Shown in pieces: positions 8,445 to 16,500 of a DNA stretch of 17,683 bases. The DNA lies in the NCBI GenBank assembly GCA_938003515.1, contig CALKYL010000184.1, positions 1-17,683 of the forward strand. The letters are read 5' to 3'. Each line of letters starts with the position of its first letter. Position 1 is the stretch's first letter. The translations under genes and the position numbers were made by a program. The DNA is from an uncultured bacterium (GTDB lineage: Bacteria > Planctomycetota > UBA1135 > UBA2386). The notes under the pieces were generated by a model. It ran no database searches and was not told where the DNA came from. It worked only from the letters and a program-made list of their open reading frames with translations.

Positions 8445-9494
8445 TCAGCGTTGGTAGACGGGGGCCAGCGCCCAGGGCAGCTGCAGGATCGTCAGTGCGA
8501 CGGCGGTGCCGTACACGCGACCGACCCCGTCTCCCGGCCAGCTGCCGTCGCGCTCTTGTCGCTGCACCAGCCACTCGCCGATGCGTGCGTAGTAGTCGTC
8601 CCAGTCGGCGCCCCCGCGCTGATACGACGCCTGCGCCCAGTACAGGTGTGTGTAGAAGTGATGGCCGGTCGTGTCGACTTCGACCCGCAGGTGCTGCTTG
8701 CAGAAGCGCACCGCCGCGTCGACGAACGGCTGATCGTCGTAGACCCCGGCGTTGTAGAACACGGCCACGGCCGCTGCGGTGATCGCCGGCTGGCTGGTGC
8801 CACCCGCCATCGCGAGCTTGTAGGCGATGCCGCCGTCGGCGTTCTGGCAGCGCTTCACGTAGTCCACCGCCCGGTCGATCGTCTGTTTGTCGACGACGAT
8901 GCCCGCCATGCGGCACGCGCGCAGCGCCTGGATCTGGGTCACCGTGACGCTGCCCTCGTCGTCGTTGCGTCCGGGTGTGTAGATCCAGCCGCCGGCGGTC
9001 GACTGCGCTGCGGAGATCAGCGCCACCGCCTTGTCGAGCACGCGGCCCAGACGCCGTTGCTCCCGCGTGTCCTCCTCCATGCCGAACACCGACGCGAGGA
9101 ACAGGGTCGCGAAGCCGTGCCCGTACATCGAGTGGTGCTCGTCGGCGTGCAGCGCGACGAGGCCCGACTCGGGATCGGCGTGCCGCGTCAGGAACCGGGT
9201 CGCGTCCCGCACCTGCCGCCAGTACCGCCCCCGCGTCGGGGTCGAACCGCCGGCGAGCAGCGCCATGCCGGCGAGCCCGGTCATCGCGACCGGGTAGCTG
9301 CCGTGGCCGCCCGCGTTGCGCCAGCTGCCGTCGTCGGCCTGGTTCTGCGCGAGCCACGCTTGTCCGCGGACGATCGCGTCCCGCACCGCGGGGGTCACGC
9401 CGGGCGGCAGCGGCTGCTGGCCGGCGCCAGCCACGGCGAGCAGCAGCGCGGCACACGCAGAGCACGCGCGACGGGATCCGGTCGGGTCGCTCAC
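8445..9494 (-). CDS. Secreted alpha/alpha-toroid protein B (prenyltransferase/squalene-cyclase repeats)
   Basis: The product has 349 residues. The start is taken as GTG 9494, because it overlaps the TGA of the upstream paralogue (GTGA) and gives a basic N-terminus followed by a hydrophobic stretch (ALLLAVAGAG), a signal peptide. Four QW-like repeats are visible (QADDGSW, QSTAGGW, QNADGGI, QERDGSW), as in prenyltransferase beta subunits and squalene-hopene cyclases. The DxDD acid motif of hopene cyclases is absent, and at about 349 residues the protein is roughly half the length of those enzymes. Terpene cyclisation is therefore unlikely, and a scaffold or ligand-binding toroid is the cautious reading. 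Histidines in MYGHGFATL and GHHFYTHLYW are shared with the neighbour. It is the second copy of a tandem duplication with 9491-10531 and lies just upstream of the BatA-type gene. Confidence 0.87.
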   Translation of the reverse strand: MSDPTGSRRACSACAALLLAVAGAGQQPLPPGVTPAVRDAIVRGQAWLAQNQADDGSWRNAGGHGSYPVAMTGLAGMALLAGGSTPTRGRYWRQVRDATRFLTRHADPESGLVALHADEHHSMYGHGFATLFLASVFGMEEDTREQRRLGRVLDKAVALISAAQSTAGGWIYTPGRNDDEGSVTVTQIQALRACRMAGIVVDKQTIDRAVDYVKRCQNADGGIAYKLAMAGGTSQPAITAAAVAVFYNAGVYDDQPFVDAAVRFCKQHLRVEVDTTGHHFYTHLYWAQASYQRGGADWDDYYARIGEWLVQRQERDGSWPGDGVGRVYGTAVALTILQLPWALAPVYQR

Positions 9495-10531
9495 CGCTGG
9501 TAGATCGGGGCGTAGGAGTAGGGCAGCTGCAGGATGGTCAGCGCGATCGCGGTCCCGTAGACGGTGCCGACGCCGTCGCCCTGCCAGCTGCCGTCCTTGC
9601 GCTGCTGCTTGAGGAGCCACTCCGACATCTGGCGGAAGTACTCCTGCCAGTCCTCGCCGCCGCGCTGGTAGAGGGCCTGCCCCCAGTAGAGGTGCGTGTA
9701 GTAGTGGTGGCCGGTGTTGTCGACCGACACGCGGATCTGCTTCTTGCAGTACTGCACCGCCTTGTCGACGAACGGCTGGTCGTCGTAGACGCCGGCGTTG
9801 TAGAGCACCGCGACGCCGGCGGCGGTGATCGCCGGCCGGCCGTCGCCGCCCGACCGCAGGCTGTAGCGGATGCTGCCGTCCGCGTTCTGGCAGCGCCTGA
9901 TGTAGTCGACCGCTTTGTCGATCGTGTTCTTGTCGACCACGATGCCGGCCATGCGGCACGCACGCAGCGCCTGGATCTGCGTCACGGTGACGCTGCCCTC
10001 GTCGCTGTTCGAGTCCGGCGTGTAGATCCAGCCCCCAGCGGACGATTGCGCCGCCGAGATCAGCGACACCGCCTTGTCGAGCACGCGCTTGAGCCGCTCC
10101 TGCTTGCGCAGGTCCTCTTCCATGCCGAACACCGACGCGAGGTAGAGCGTCGCGAAGCCGTGGCCGTACATGCTGCGGCCTTCCTCGGCGGGCACCGAGA
10201 TCACGCCGCTGTTCGGATCCGCGTTCTTCAGCAGGAAGTCGACCGACTGACGCACCTCGCGCCAGTAGCGGCCGCGCGTCGGGGTCGACCCGCCGGCGAT
10301 GAACGCCATGCCGGCGAGCCCCGTCATCGCGGCGGGGTAGCTGCCGTAGCCGCCGGAGTTCCGCCAGCTGCCGTCGTTCGCCTGGTTGCGCGACAACCAC
10401 GCGAGGCCGCGCTGGATCGCCTCGTGGACCTCGGGCGTCACCCCGGGCGGGTAGACGCCCTCCTGCGCGGGCGCCGGTGCAGCGAGCGCCGCGATCAGCG
10501 CGAGCGACGACGCGAGACGTTCCGGACTCAT
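9491..10531 (-). CDS. Secreted alpha/alpha-toroid protein A (prenyltransferase/squalene-cyclase repeats)
   Basis: The product has 346 residues. The start is ATG 10531, preceded by a strong GGAGGG ribosome site and overlapping the TGA of the upstream gene by 4 nt. Residues 1 to about 23 are a signal peptide ending Ala-Pro-Ala-Gln. QW-like repeats stand at residues 50-56 (QANDGSW), 162-168 (QSSAGGW), 215-221 (QNADGSI) and 310-316 (QRKDGSW), indicating an alpha/alpha toroid. No DxDD motif is present. His124, His275, His276 and His280 and several cysteines (192, 215, 262) occur in blocks that are also found in the downstream paralogue. Long stretches are identical between the two proteins, for example ALRACRMAGIVVDK and AGGSTPTRGRYWR, which shows a tandem duplication. 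The protein is exported, so it does not act in cytoplasmic isoprenoid synthesis. The ligand is unknown; co-transcription with VWA proteins suggests an envelope scaffold role. Confidence 0.88.
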   Translation of the reverse strand: MSPERLASSLALIAALAAPAPAQEGVYPPGVTPEVHEAIQRGLAWLSRNQANDGSWRNSGGYGSYPAAMTGLAGMAFIAGGSTPTRGRYWREVRQSVDFLLKNADPNSGVISVPAEEGRSMYGHGFATLYLASVFGMEEDLRKQERLKRVLDKAVSLISAAQSSAGGWIYTPDSNSDEGSVTVTQIQALRACRMAGIVVDKNTIDKAVDYIRRCQNADGSIRYSLRSGGDGRPAITAAGVAVLYNAGVYDDQPFVDKAVQYCKKQIRVSVDNTGHHYYTHLYWGQALYQRGGEDWQEYFRQMSEWLLKQQRKDGSWQGDGVGTVYGTAIALTILQLPYSYAPIYQR

Positions 10532-13245
10532 CCCCTGCCCTCCATGTAGTCGTAGAGCCGCATCTGCTCGGTCTCGTGGGCGCGCAGGTCGCCGGCCTCC
10601 TTGCACATCTCGATCCTCGCGAGGTGCCAGTTGAGGCGCACCGAGCGGTCCTGCAGCAGTTCGGCGGCGGCGTCCATGACGCGTAGCGCCGCCGAGAGGT
10701 CGCCGCCGCGCGCGAGCGCGTCGGCGCGTTCGCGCACGAGGCCGAGCAGCCGCTGGCCGGCGCGCTCGCGCAGCGCCGGGTCCTCGACCCGTCGGATCGT
10801 CTCGCTCAGGACCTGCTCGGCGGCGGCGCTCTCGCCGGCGCGCGTCAGGTAGAACGCCTTGCGCAGCGGGTCGTCCGTGATCCCGGCGAGATCGCGCAGC
10901 GCGTCCGCGCTGCTGTAGACCTCGACGCCGCCCTGGTAGCCGATGCCGAGCCACGGGCCCTCCGCGACCACGTAGTAGCTGCCCTGCAGCGGATCGCGGC
11001 TCTCGCCGAACGCGGGCAGCCTCAGCCTGCGCATCGCGCGGCGCCCGTCGACCGGGCCGTCGACGTCGAAGACCAGCAGTTCGCGCACGCCGGGGACGAT
11101 CACCCGGCCGCCGACGACGGCGCCGCGACCGCGACCGGTGTTCTTCGGACCGCTCCAGGACGGCAGCGGTTCGCACCAGCGCAGCAGACCGCCGGCGAGT
11201 TCGATGCAGACGAGGTGCGTGTCGCTGGTGACGAACAGGTACCGGTCGTTCGCGCCGAGCACGCGCTCGAGCTTGCCGTACGGCGCGTAGCGCGTGCGGC
11301 CGTCGAGCATCCACACCGGCTGTCCGCTCGCCGCGTCGATGCCGAGCAGCACCTCGCCGTCGCACGGCGCGACGATCAGCACGCCGTTGTGCAGGATCAG
11401 GTCGTTCGGCTCGAAGCTCGGCAGCTCGGACTGCGTGAACTGCTGCGCGTAGCCGTGCGAATGGTCCTGCTGGACGCCGGGGCGCCGCTCCGGGGCGTGC
11501 ACGGGGTCGCGCCGTTCGTAGCGGCGGATCCATCGCAGGTCGCCGGCGAAGGCGTCCACGGCCGCCACGCAGCCGGCGTTGGTCGCGACGAAGGCGGTGC
11601 CGCCCTGCACGACGACCGGCACACCGGGCGCCTTGAAGAACGGCGATCCGCCGGCGTGCAGCGGCGTGTGCCAGAGCGGCCGGCCGGTCGAACGGTCGAG
11701 ACACTCGAGCGTGTAGGCGCTGCGGCGCAGCGCCGGCAGCAGCAGGCGCTCGCCGAACACCTTCGGCGCCGCCAGGAACGTCACCTCGCGCAGCCCGTCG
11801 TCGCCGTCGAGCCAGTCGTTCGACGACCACGCGCGCTGCCAGCTGCCGCGGCGGTAGGCGACGAGTTCGCTGGCGCGCAGCGCGACCTCGCTGCTCGACG
11901 TGTTGCCCTCGTGGCCGATGACGACGTAGCGCCGCGCTTCGTCGTCGACCGGCCGCAGCAGTCCGAAGTCGGAGGCGGCGATGCGCACGCGGGGGTGGCC
12001 TTCGCGCGGCACCGGCGGCTCGTCGACGGCTCCGGTCTCCTGCAGCAGGAGGCCCGAGGCGGCGTCGGCCTTGCGCAACCGGTAGTGCTCGAGGAACAGC
12101 GCGCGCGGCACGACCTGATCGCCCTGGCGCTCGACGTCGAACGCGACCCAGGTCGCGGGACCGTAGCGCTCGGCGAACGGCATCGCCGTAGAGCGGCCCG
12201 AGCCGTCGATGAAGAAGTTGCGGTTGCGCTTGCTCGGCGTCGGGTCGCGATACGGCTCGGGGTTCCGGAACCGGTACTGCCAGAGTCCGACCAGCCCGGC
12301 GGTGTCCCGGTCGAGCCAGCGGATGCCGCCGGCGCGGTCCACCGGCGCCTCGATGGCGACCATGTCCCGGGCGAACAGCTGGCTCGACGGCAACTCGCGG
12401 ATCGACTCGAGCTGCCCCAGGATGCGCAGCGATTCCTCGGGGTGCGCCTCGGCGAGCGCGCCGATCGCGGTGCGCGCGGCCTCGGCCTCGCCGGCGAGCC
12501 GCAGGCAGAGCGCGATCTTGAAGCGGCACCAGACGTCGCGGATGCCGAGCTGCCGACGGTTGGCCGCCGGATAGACCTCGAGCAGATCGCGCAGCACCTG
12601 CACCGCCGACCGGTAGCGGCCTTCGTGCATCAGCCGATCGGCGAGCAACATCAGCGCCTGGCCGGCGGGAAGGGTCACGAAGTAGCGATTCGCAACCTGC
12701 TCGAGCGCCGACGTCGAACCGCTCGCCTCGGCCTCCCGCAAGAGCTCCTCGGCCGCGTACTCGTAGGTCGTGCGGTAGATCTCGATGCCGACGTCGGGCA
12801 TGCGCGCGAGCAGCTCGTGGCACAGCCGGCGCACCGGCCGGTAGAGCCGGCCGTCGTGGCTGAAGACCGCGTTGCGCGCGTCGAGTTCGCCGGGCGTCGG
12901 GCCGCGATCCGGGGCGGGCTCCTCGGGCGGCGGGGGCGGCGGCGCCGCCTCCGGCAGCTCCTCGTCCGGCCTGGCCGCGACGACCTCGACGGTGCGCCCT
13001 TCGACGACGTCCTGCAGCACCTCGATCGCCGCGCTGTAGTCGCGCCGCTCGAGGAACGACTGCGCTCGGCGCAAATACCTGTCGAGATTGGGGTTCTCGA
13101 ACATCTCGACAGGGATGCCGGCGTCGTCGGAGGCGCTCGTCGCCGGCGTGCCGATGGCCCCGATCGGGGCCACGACCCGCACCTGTTGCGCGGCGAGCGC
13201 GGCGACGCAGAACGCGGCCACCGGGAGCGCGCGGACTACGGGCAT
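10528..13245 (-). CDS. Secreted TPR/PQQ-like beta-propeller protein
   Basis: The product has 905 residues. The start is ATG 13245, chosen because it opens a signal peptide (MPVVRALPVAAFCVAALAAQ); no clear Shine-Dalgarno precedes it. The domains in order are: a short TPR-like helix pair (about 50-85, LRRAQSFLERRDYSAAIEVL); a Pro-rich linker with a run of six prolines; a second TPR-like region (about 160-290) including HEGRYRSAVQVLRDLLEVYP; then a PQQ/BamB-like propeller from about 430 to 800. The propeller shows blade signatures such as LECLDRSTGRPLWHTPLHAG, VAAVDAFAGDLRWIRRYE and LLGIDAASGQPVWMLDG. A helical tail closes the protein. No catalytic motif is seen, and the PQQ-type repeat does not imply PQQ binding. 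It is the first gene of the operon and faces the divergent gene at 13504. A periplasmic assembly or protein-binding role is inferred. Confidence 0.85.
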   Translation of the reverse strand: MPVVRALPVAAFCVAALAAQQVRVVAPIGAIGTPATSASDDAGIPVEMFENPNLDRYLRRAQSFLERRDYSAAIEVLQDVVEGRTVEVVAARPDEELPEAAPPPPPPEEPAPDRGPTPGELDARNAVFSHDGRLYRPVRRLCHELLARMPDVGIEIYRTTYEYAAEELLREAEASGSTSALEQVANRYFVTLPAGQALMLLADRLMHEGRYRSAVQVLRDLLEVYPAANRRQLGIRDVWCRFKIALCLRLAGEAEAARTAIGALAEAHPEESLRILGQLESIRELPSSQLFARDMVAIEAPVDRAGGIRWLDRDTAGLVGLWQYRFRNPEPYRDPTPSKRNRNFFIDGSGRSTAMPFAERYGPATWVAFDVERQGDQVVPRALFLEHYRLRKADAASGLLLQETGAVDEPPVPREGHPRVRIAASDFGLLRPVDDEARRYVVIGHEGNTSSSEVALRASELVAYRRGSWQRAWSSNDWLDGDDGLREVTFLAAPKVFGERLLLPALRRSAYTLECLDRSTGRPLWHTPLHAGGSPFFKAPGVPVVVQGGTAFVATNAGCVAAVDAFAGDLRWIRRYERRDPVHAPERRPGVQQDHSHGYAQQFTQSELPSFEPNDLILHNGVLIVAPCDGEVLLGIDAASGQPVWMLDGRTRYAPYGKLERVLGANDRYLFVTSDTHLVCIELAGGLLRWCEPLPSWSGPKNTGRGRGAVVGGRVIVPGVRELLVFDVDGPVDGRRAMRRLRLPAFGESRDPLQGSYYVVAEGPWLGIGYQGGVEVYSSADALRDLAGITDDPLRKAFYLTRAGESAAAEQVLSETIRRVEDPALRERAGQRLLGLVRERADALARGGDLSAALRVMDAAAELLQDRSVRLNWHLARIEMCKEAGDLRAHETEQMRLYDYMEGRG
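10532..10543 (-). promoter_or_regulatory. Strong ribosome binding site of toroid gene A
   Basis: The minus strand reads GGAGGGCAGGGG directly before ATG 10531, with GGAGGG six bases from the start codon. It lies inside the 3' end of the propeller gene, so re-initiation at the ATGA overlap is helped by an independent ribosome site. This makes toroid A probably the best-translated gene of the operon. Confidence 0.6.
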
Positions 13246-13503
13246 CGCTGGCGGCGGCAACAAGGTCTCGGTCCTTTCGGTGCTGGCCCGGCGTCGGGAG
13301 GGGTCCGGCCGGACGGTCCGGACGCGAGCAACGGGGGCCACGCGAGGAGGGTTCCCACGGAATCTACGTCCTGGGTCGATCGACGGCGAGGCCCCCCGAC
13401 CCATTCCCGCCGGTCGAACTCCTGGGTGGGAATCCGGGCGGTCGCGACGCCGTCTGCACCGAACGACCCTGCACCGCGACCCGTTGCCTACACTCAGCGA
13501 GGA
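13246..13503. promoter_or_regulatory. Divergent intergenic region with promoters for both flanking genes
   Basis: These 258 bases separate two divergently read genes and must hold the promoter of the minus-strand operon and that of the plus-strand gene at 13504. I see no convincing -35/-10 pair for either. The best candidate is TACACT at 13489-13494, which would put transcription start at or next to the ATG at 13504 and give a leaderless message. That would fit the Shine-Dalgarno-like GAGGA, which is too close to the ATG to work normally. Inverted TTCCCAC/GTGGGAA arms (13352-13358 and 13426-13432) and the palindromes at 13303-13323 are also present. Confidence 0.45.
13303..13323. promoter_or_regulatory. 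Paired palindromes, candidate operator
   Basis: A perfect 12-bp palindrome, GTCCGGCCGGAC (13303-13314), is followed by a perfect 8-bp palindrome, GTCCGGAC (13316-13323). Both share the half-site GTCC. Their centres are 11 bp apart, about one helical turn, so two regulator dimers could bind the same face. The pair lies 58-78 bp upstream of the operon's first start codon. No regulator gene is present in the window; the function is inferred, and GC-rich DNA produces some palindromes by chance. Confidence 0.35.
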
Positions 13504-16500
13504 ATGACCCCACCGTCGAAGCTGCGTCTCCTTCCGTTCTCCGCCGCGATCGCCGCGATCGCCGCGATCGCCGCGATCGCGGCTCCCGCACGCGCCCAGG
13601 ACTGGACGGACGAGCAACTCGTCGCCGAGAGCAGCGGCTTCCAGGCGGAGTCGCTGGTCACGCGCCTCGAGCAGGTGGGCCGGCTGCTGGAGGCGCGAGA
13701 TAGCGCGTTCACCGCGGTCGTCGCGCGGATCCACGGCGATCACCGCGAGTACCGGGTGAAGGTCGACCGCCTGCTCGACGAGCTCGCCGACCCGAACTGG
13801 CAGGTGCGCGAGAACGCGGAGCGCACGCTCGTCGAGATCGGCGGCCGCGCGCTGACGGTGATCCAGCAGCGACGCGAGTCCTACGACGTGCTCGAGCAGC
13901 ACATCCGCTGCGGCCGCATCCTCGACGCGCTCGCCGCCAAGGGCACGGAGCAGGAGGACCGCGAACGCGCGCTGCTGCGCGGGCTCGTCCGCACCGCCCT
14001 CTATCTCGACCCGGACGAGCGCCTGCTGCGCTCGCTGCGCAGCGCGCTCGGCCACACCGACTCGGCGATCGCGAGCGGCGCGATCCGCGCGATGGGCAGG
14101 CACGGCGGCGACGACGAGGCGGACGCGATCGCCCAGATGGTCACGTTCAAGAGCGGCGTCTACCGGTCGGTCGCGATCCCGGCCCTCGCGCGCATCGAGT
14201 CGCCGAAGGCGCTCGCCCACTGCCGCGACCTGCTGCTCGCCGGCGGGGGCGACGGGCCGCTGGCCGGCGTCGTCCCGGACCGGACCGAGGCGATGGCCAT
14301 CGTGCGTGCGCTGCGCTCGCGCGACGACGACGGGGCGGCGGCGCTGCTCGAAGAGCTCGGGCGGCACCCGGATCCCGTCATCGCGAGCGGCGCGAAGGTG
14401 ACGATGCCGGCCGCGCGCGAACGCGTCGAAGCGACGCTGACGCTGCTCGGCCGGTGGCAGGTGACCGGCGGACTCGGACGCACGTTCGGCGAGTCGTTCG
14501 AGGCCGAAGGCGCGTTCGCCGGCGTTCCGGTCGCGGAGCTGTCGTTCGGCGACTGCGACACGATCGACTTCCCCGCCCACGAAGAAATACCGGCCGCCGA
14601 CACGCGCGTGTTCCTGAATCAGGGCAGCCGCGTGCAGGGCGAGGTCGTCGCGATCGACCCGGAGTCGGTGCGCCTCGTCTCGCCGCTGTTCGGCGAGCTG
14701 ACGATCGCCCGCAGCGAGATCCAGGGCATGGCGTTCGACCCGGAGCTCACCCGGCTCGTCGGCGCGTCCGTCGATCACGACCGCCTGAAGCTGCGTTCGG
14801 GCGAGTTCGTCGACGGCACGATCGTGCAACTCGCGAAGGGCCGCGTGGTGGTGGAGCCGACGGGCGGCGGCGTTCGGGAGGTCCCGGCGGCCGACGTCGC
14901 CGGCATGCTGTTCACGCGGCCGCGCATGACCGAGCCCGATCCGACCAGCTACGTGCGGCTCGACCTCGTCACCGGCGAACGGCTGATCGGCTTCGTCGCC
15001 CAGACGTCGTCCGAACACGCCGCGGTCACGGTACCGCTGTGCGGCGCCACGGTGGTGCCCTGGCGCCAGGTGCGGCACGTCGAGCTCGGCGTCGGGGGCG
15101 GCGCGATGTGGGGCTTCACGCTGATCGCCGACTACAGCGACAACAGGGTGGTCGAGGTCGACGACCAGGGCCGGGTGGTGTTCGTGCTCGAAGAGATCTT
15201 CGGCGCGTGGGACGCCGAGTGCCTGGACAGCGGCAACCTGCTGATCACCGAGTTCTCGGTCAGCCGCGTGCAGGAGGTCGATCGCAAGGGCCAGACGGTC
15301 TGGGCCTTCGAGGACCTGAAGAACCCGTACGACGCCGACCGGCTGCCGAACGGCAACACGCTGATCGCGGACACATTCGCGAGCCGGGTCATCGAAGTGA
15401 GCCCCGCGGGCGAGATCGTCTGGAGCTACGCGGAGGACATCCGTCCGTTCGACTGCGACCGGCTGCCGAACGGCAACACCCTGATCGCGGACGTGTTCAA
15501 GGACCGCGTGATCGAGGTCAGCCCCAAGGGTGAGATCGTCTGGGAGGTCACCGGCCTGCCCAACATGCACGACGCCGACCGGCTGCCGCACGGCAACACG
15601 CTGGTCACGCTGCGCACCAAGGGCGCGGGGCGCGCGATCGACCGCGGGTCGCCGCGCATGGTGCTACTCGCGGGTGCGGTGACGAGCGCCGCGAGTCTGC
15701 TCGGGGCTTCGCTCGCGACCCAGCTCTGGCACGTGCAGCTCTTCTTCGGCGTCGGCACCGCGGTCGGCACGACCATGCTCGGCCCGCTCGCGTCGTCCAC
15801 CGTCGTCGCGAACCGCGTGCGCGAGCAGCCGGGGCGCGCTCTCGGCCTCGCGAACACGGGCGCACCGGCGGGTCCGCTGATCGCGGCGCCGCTGTCGGCG
15901 TGGGGCATCGGGGCGTTCGGCTGGCGCGCGACCTTCGCAGCCTTCGCCGTCGTCACGCTCGCCGCCGGCGTGGGTCGCGTCGTGTTCGGGCTGGCGCGGC
16001 GCACGCCGTCGAGCGATGGCGAGGCGTCCGCGGGCCACGCCGCGGGCGCGCCGGCCGGCATGCCGTGGCTGCGACGTCCGTCCTTCTGGGGCCTCGTCCT
16101 CGGCGTCGGCATCGTGAACGCGCTCGGCATCGCCGTCGGTGCGCACCTCGTCGGGTTCGGCGCCGCGCGCGGCGCGTCGGTGGCGGCTGCGGCCGTGCTC
16201 ATCAGCGCGATGTCGGGAGCGGCGATCGCCGGCAACGCGACCTTCGGCTGGGCGTCCGACCGCTTCGCGCCGCACCGGCTCTTCGTCGCCGCCGCCTGCC
16301 TGCTGGCACTCGCCTTCGCGGGCCTGCTCGTGCCGATGCCGTACGCCGTGGTCGCGCTCGCGTGCGTCGCGCTCGGCCTGTGCGCCGGCGGCATGATGCC
16401 CGTGTACGCCGCGATGATCACGCGCCACTTCGGGCTCGGCTCGTTCGGTCGCGTGATGGGCGCGGGGGGCCTGGTGACGCTGCCGCTCACGTTCGCGACG

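Noticed and set aside
3735..9503. Very long open frame on the plus strand opposite the VWA and toroid genes
   Set aside because: It is Arg/Ala/Gly/Leu-rich with no domain motif and mirrors high-GC codon bias. The minus-strand frames show clear BatA, VWA and toroid motifs.
8445..10531. Squalene-hopene cyclase or protein prenyltransferase activity for the toroid proteins
   Set aside because: No DxDD motif, about half the length of hopene cyclases, and a signal peptide on each. Only the fold is supported.
8975..10549. Plus-strand frame opposite the toroid pair
   Set aside because: It is rich in Arg and Ala with no motif, and spans both toroid genes and their junction, as expected of a shadow.
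13548..13582. Repeated GCGATCGC octamers resembling the cyanobacterial HIP1 element
   Set aside because: They follow from the 9-nt tandem repeat encoding Ala-Ala-Ile. No enrichment elsewhere in the window suggested a HIP1-like genome signature.
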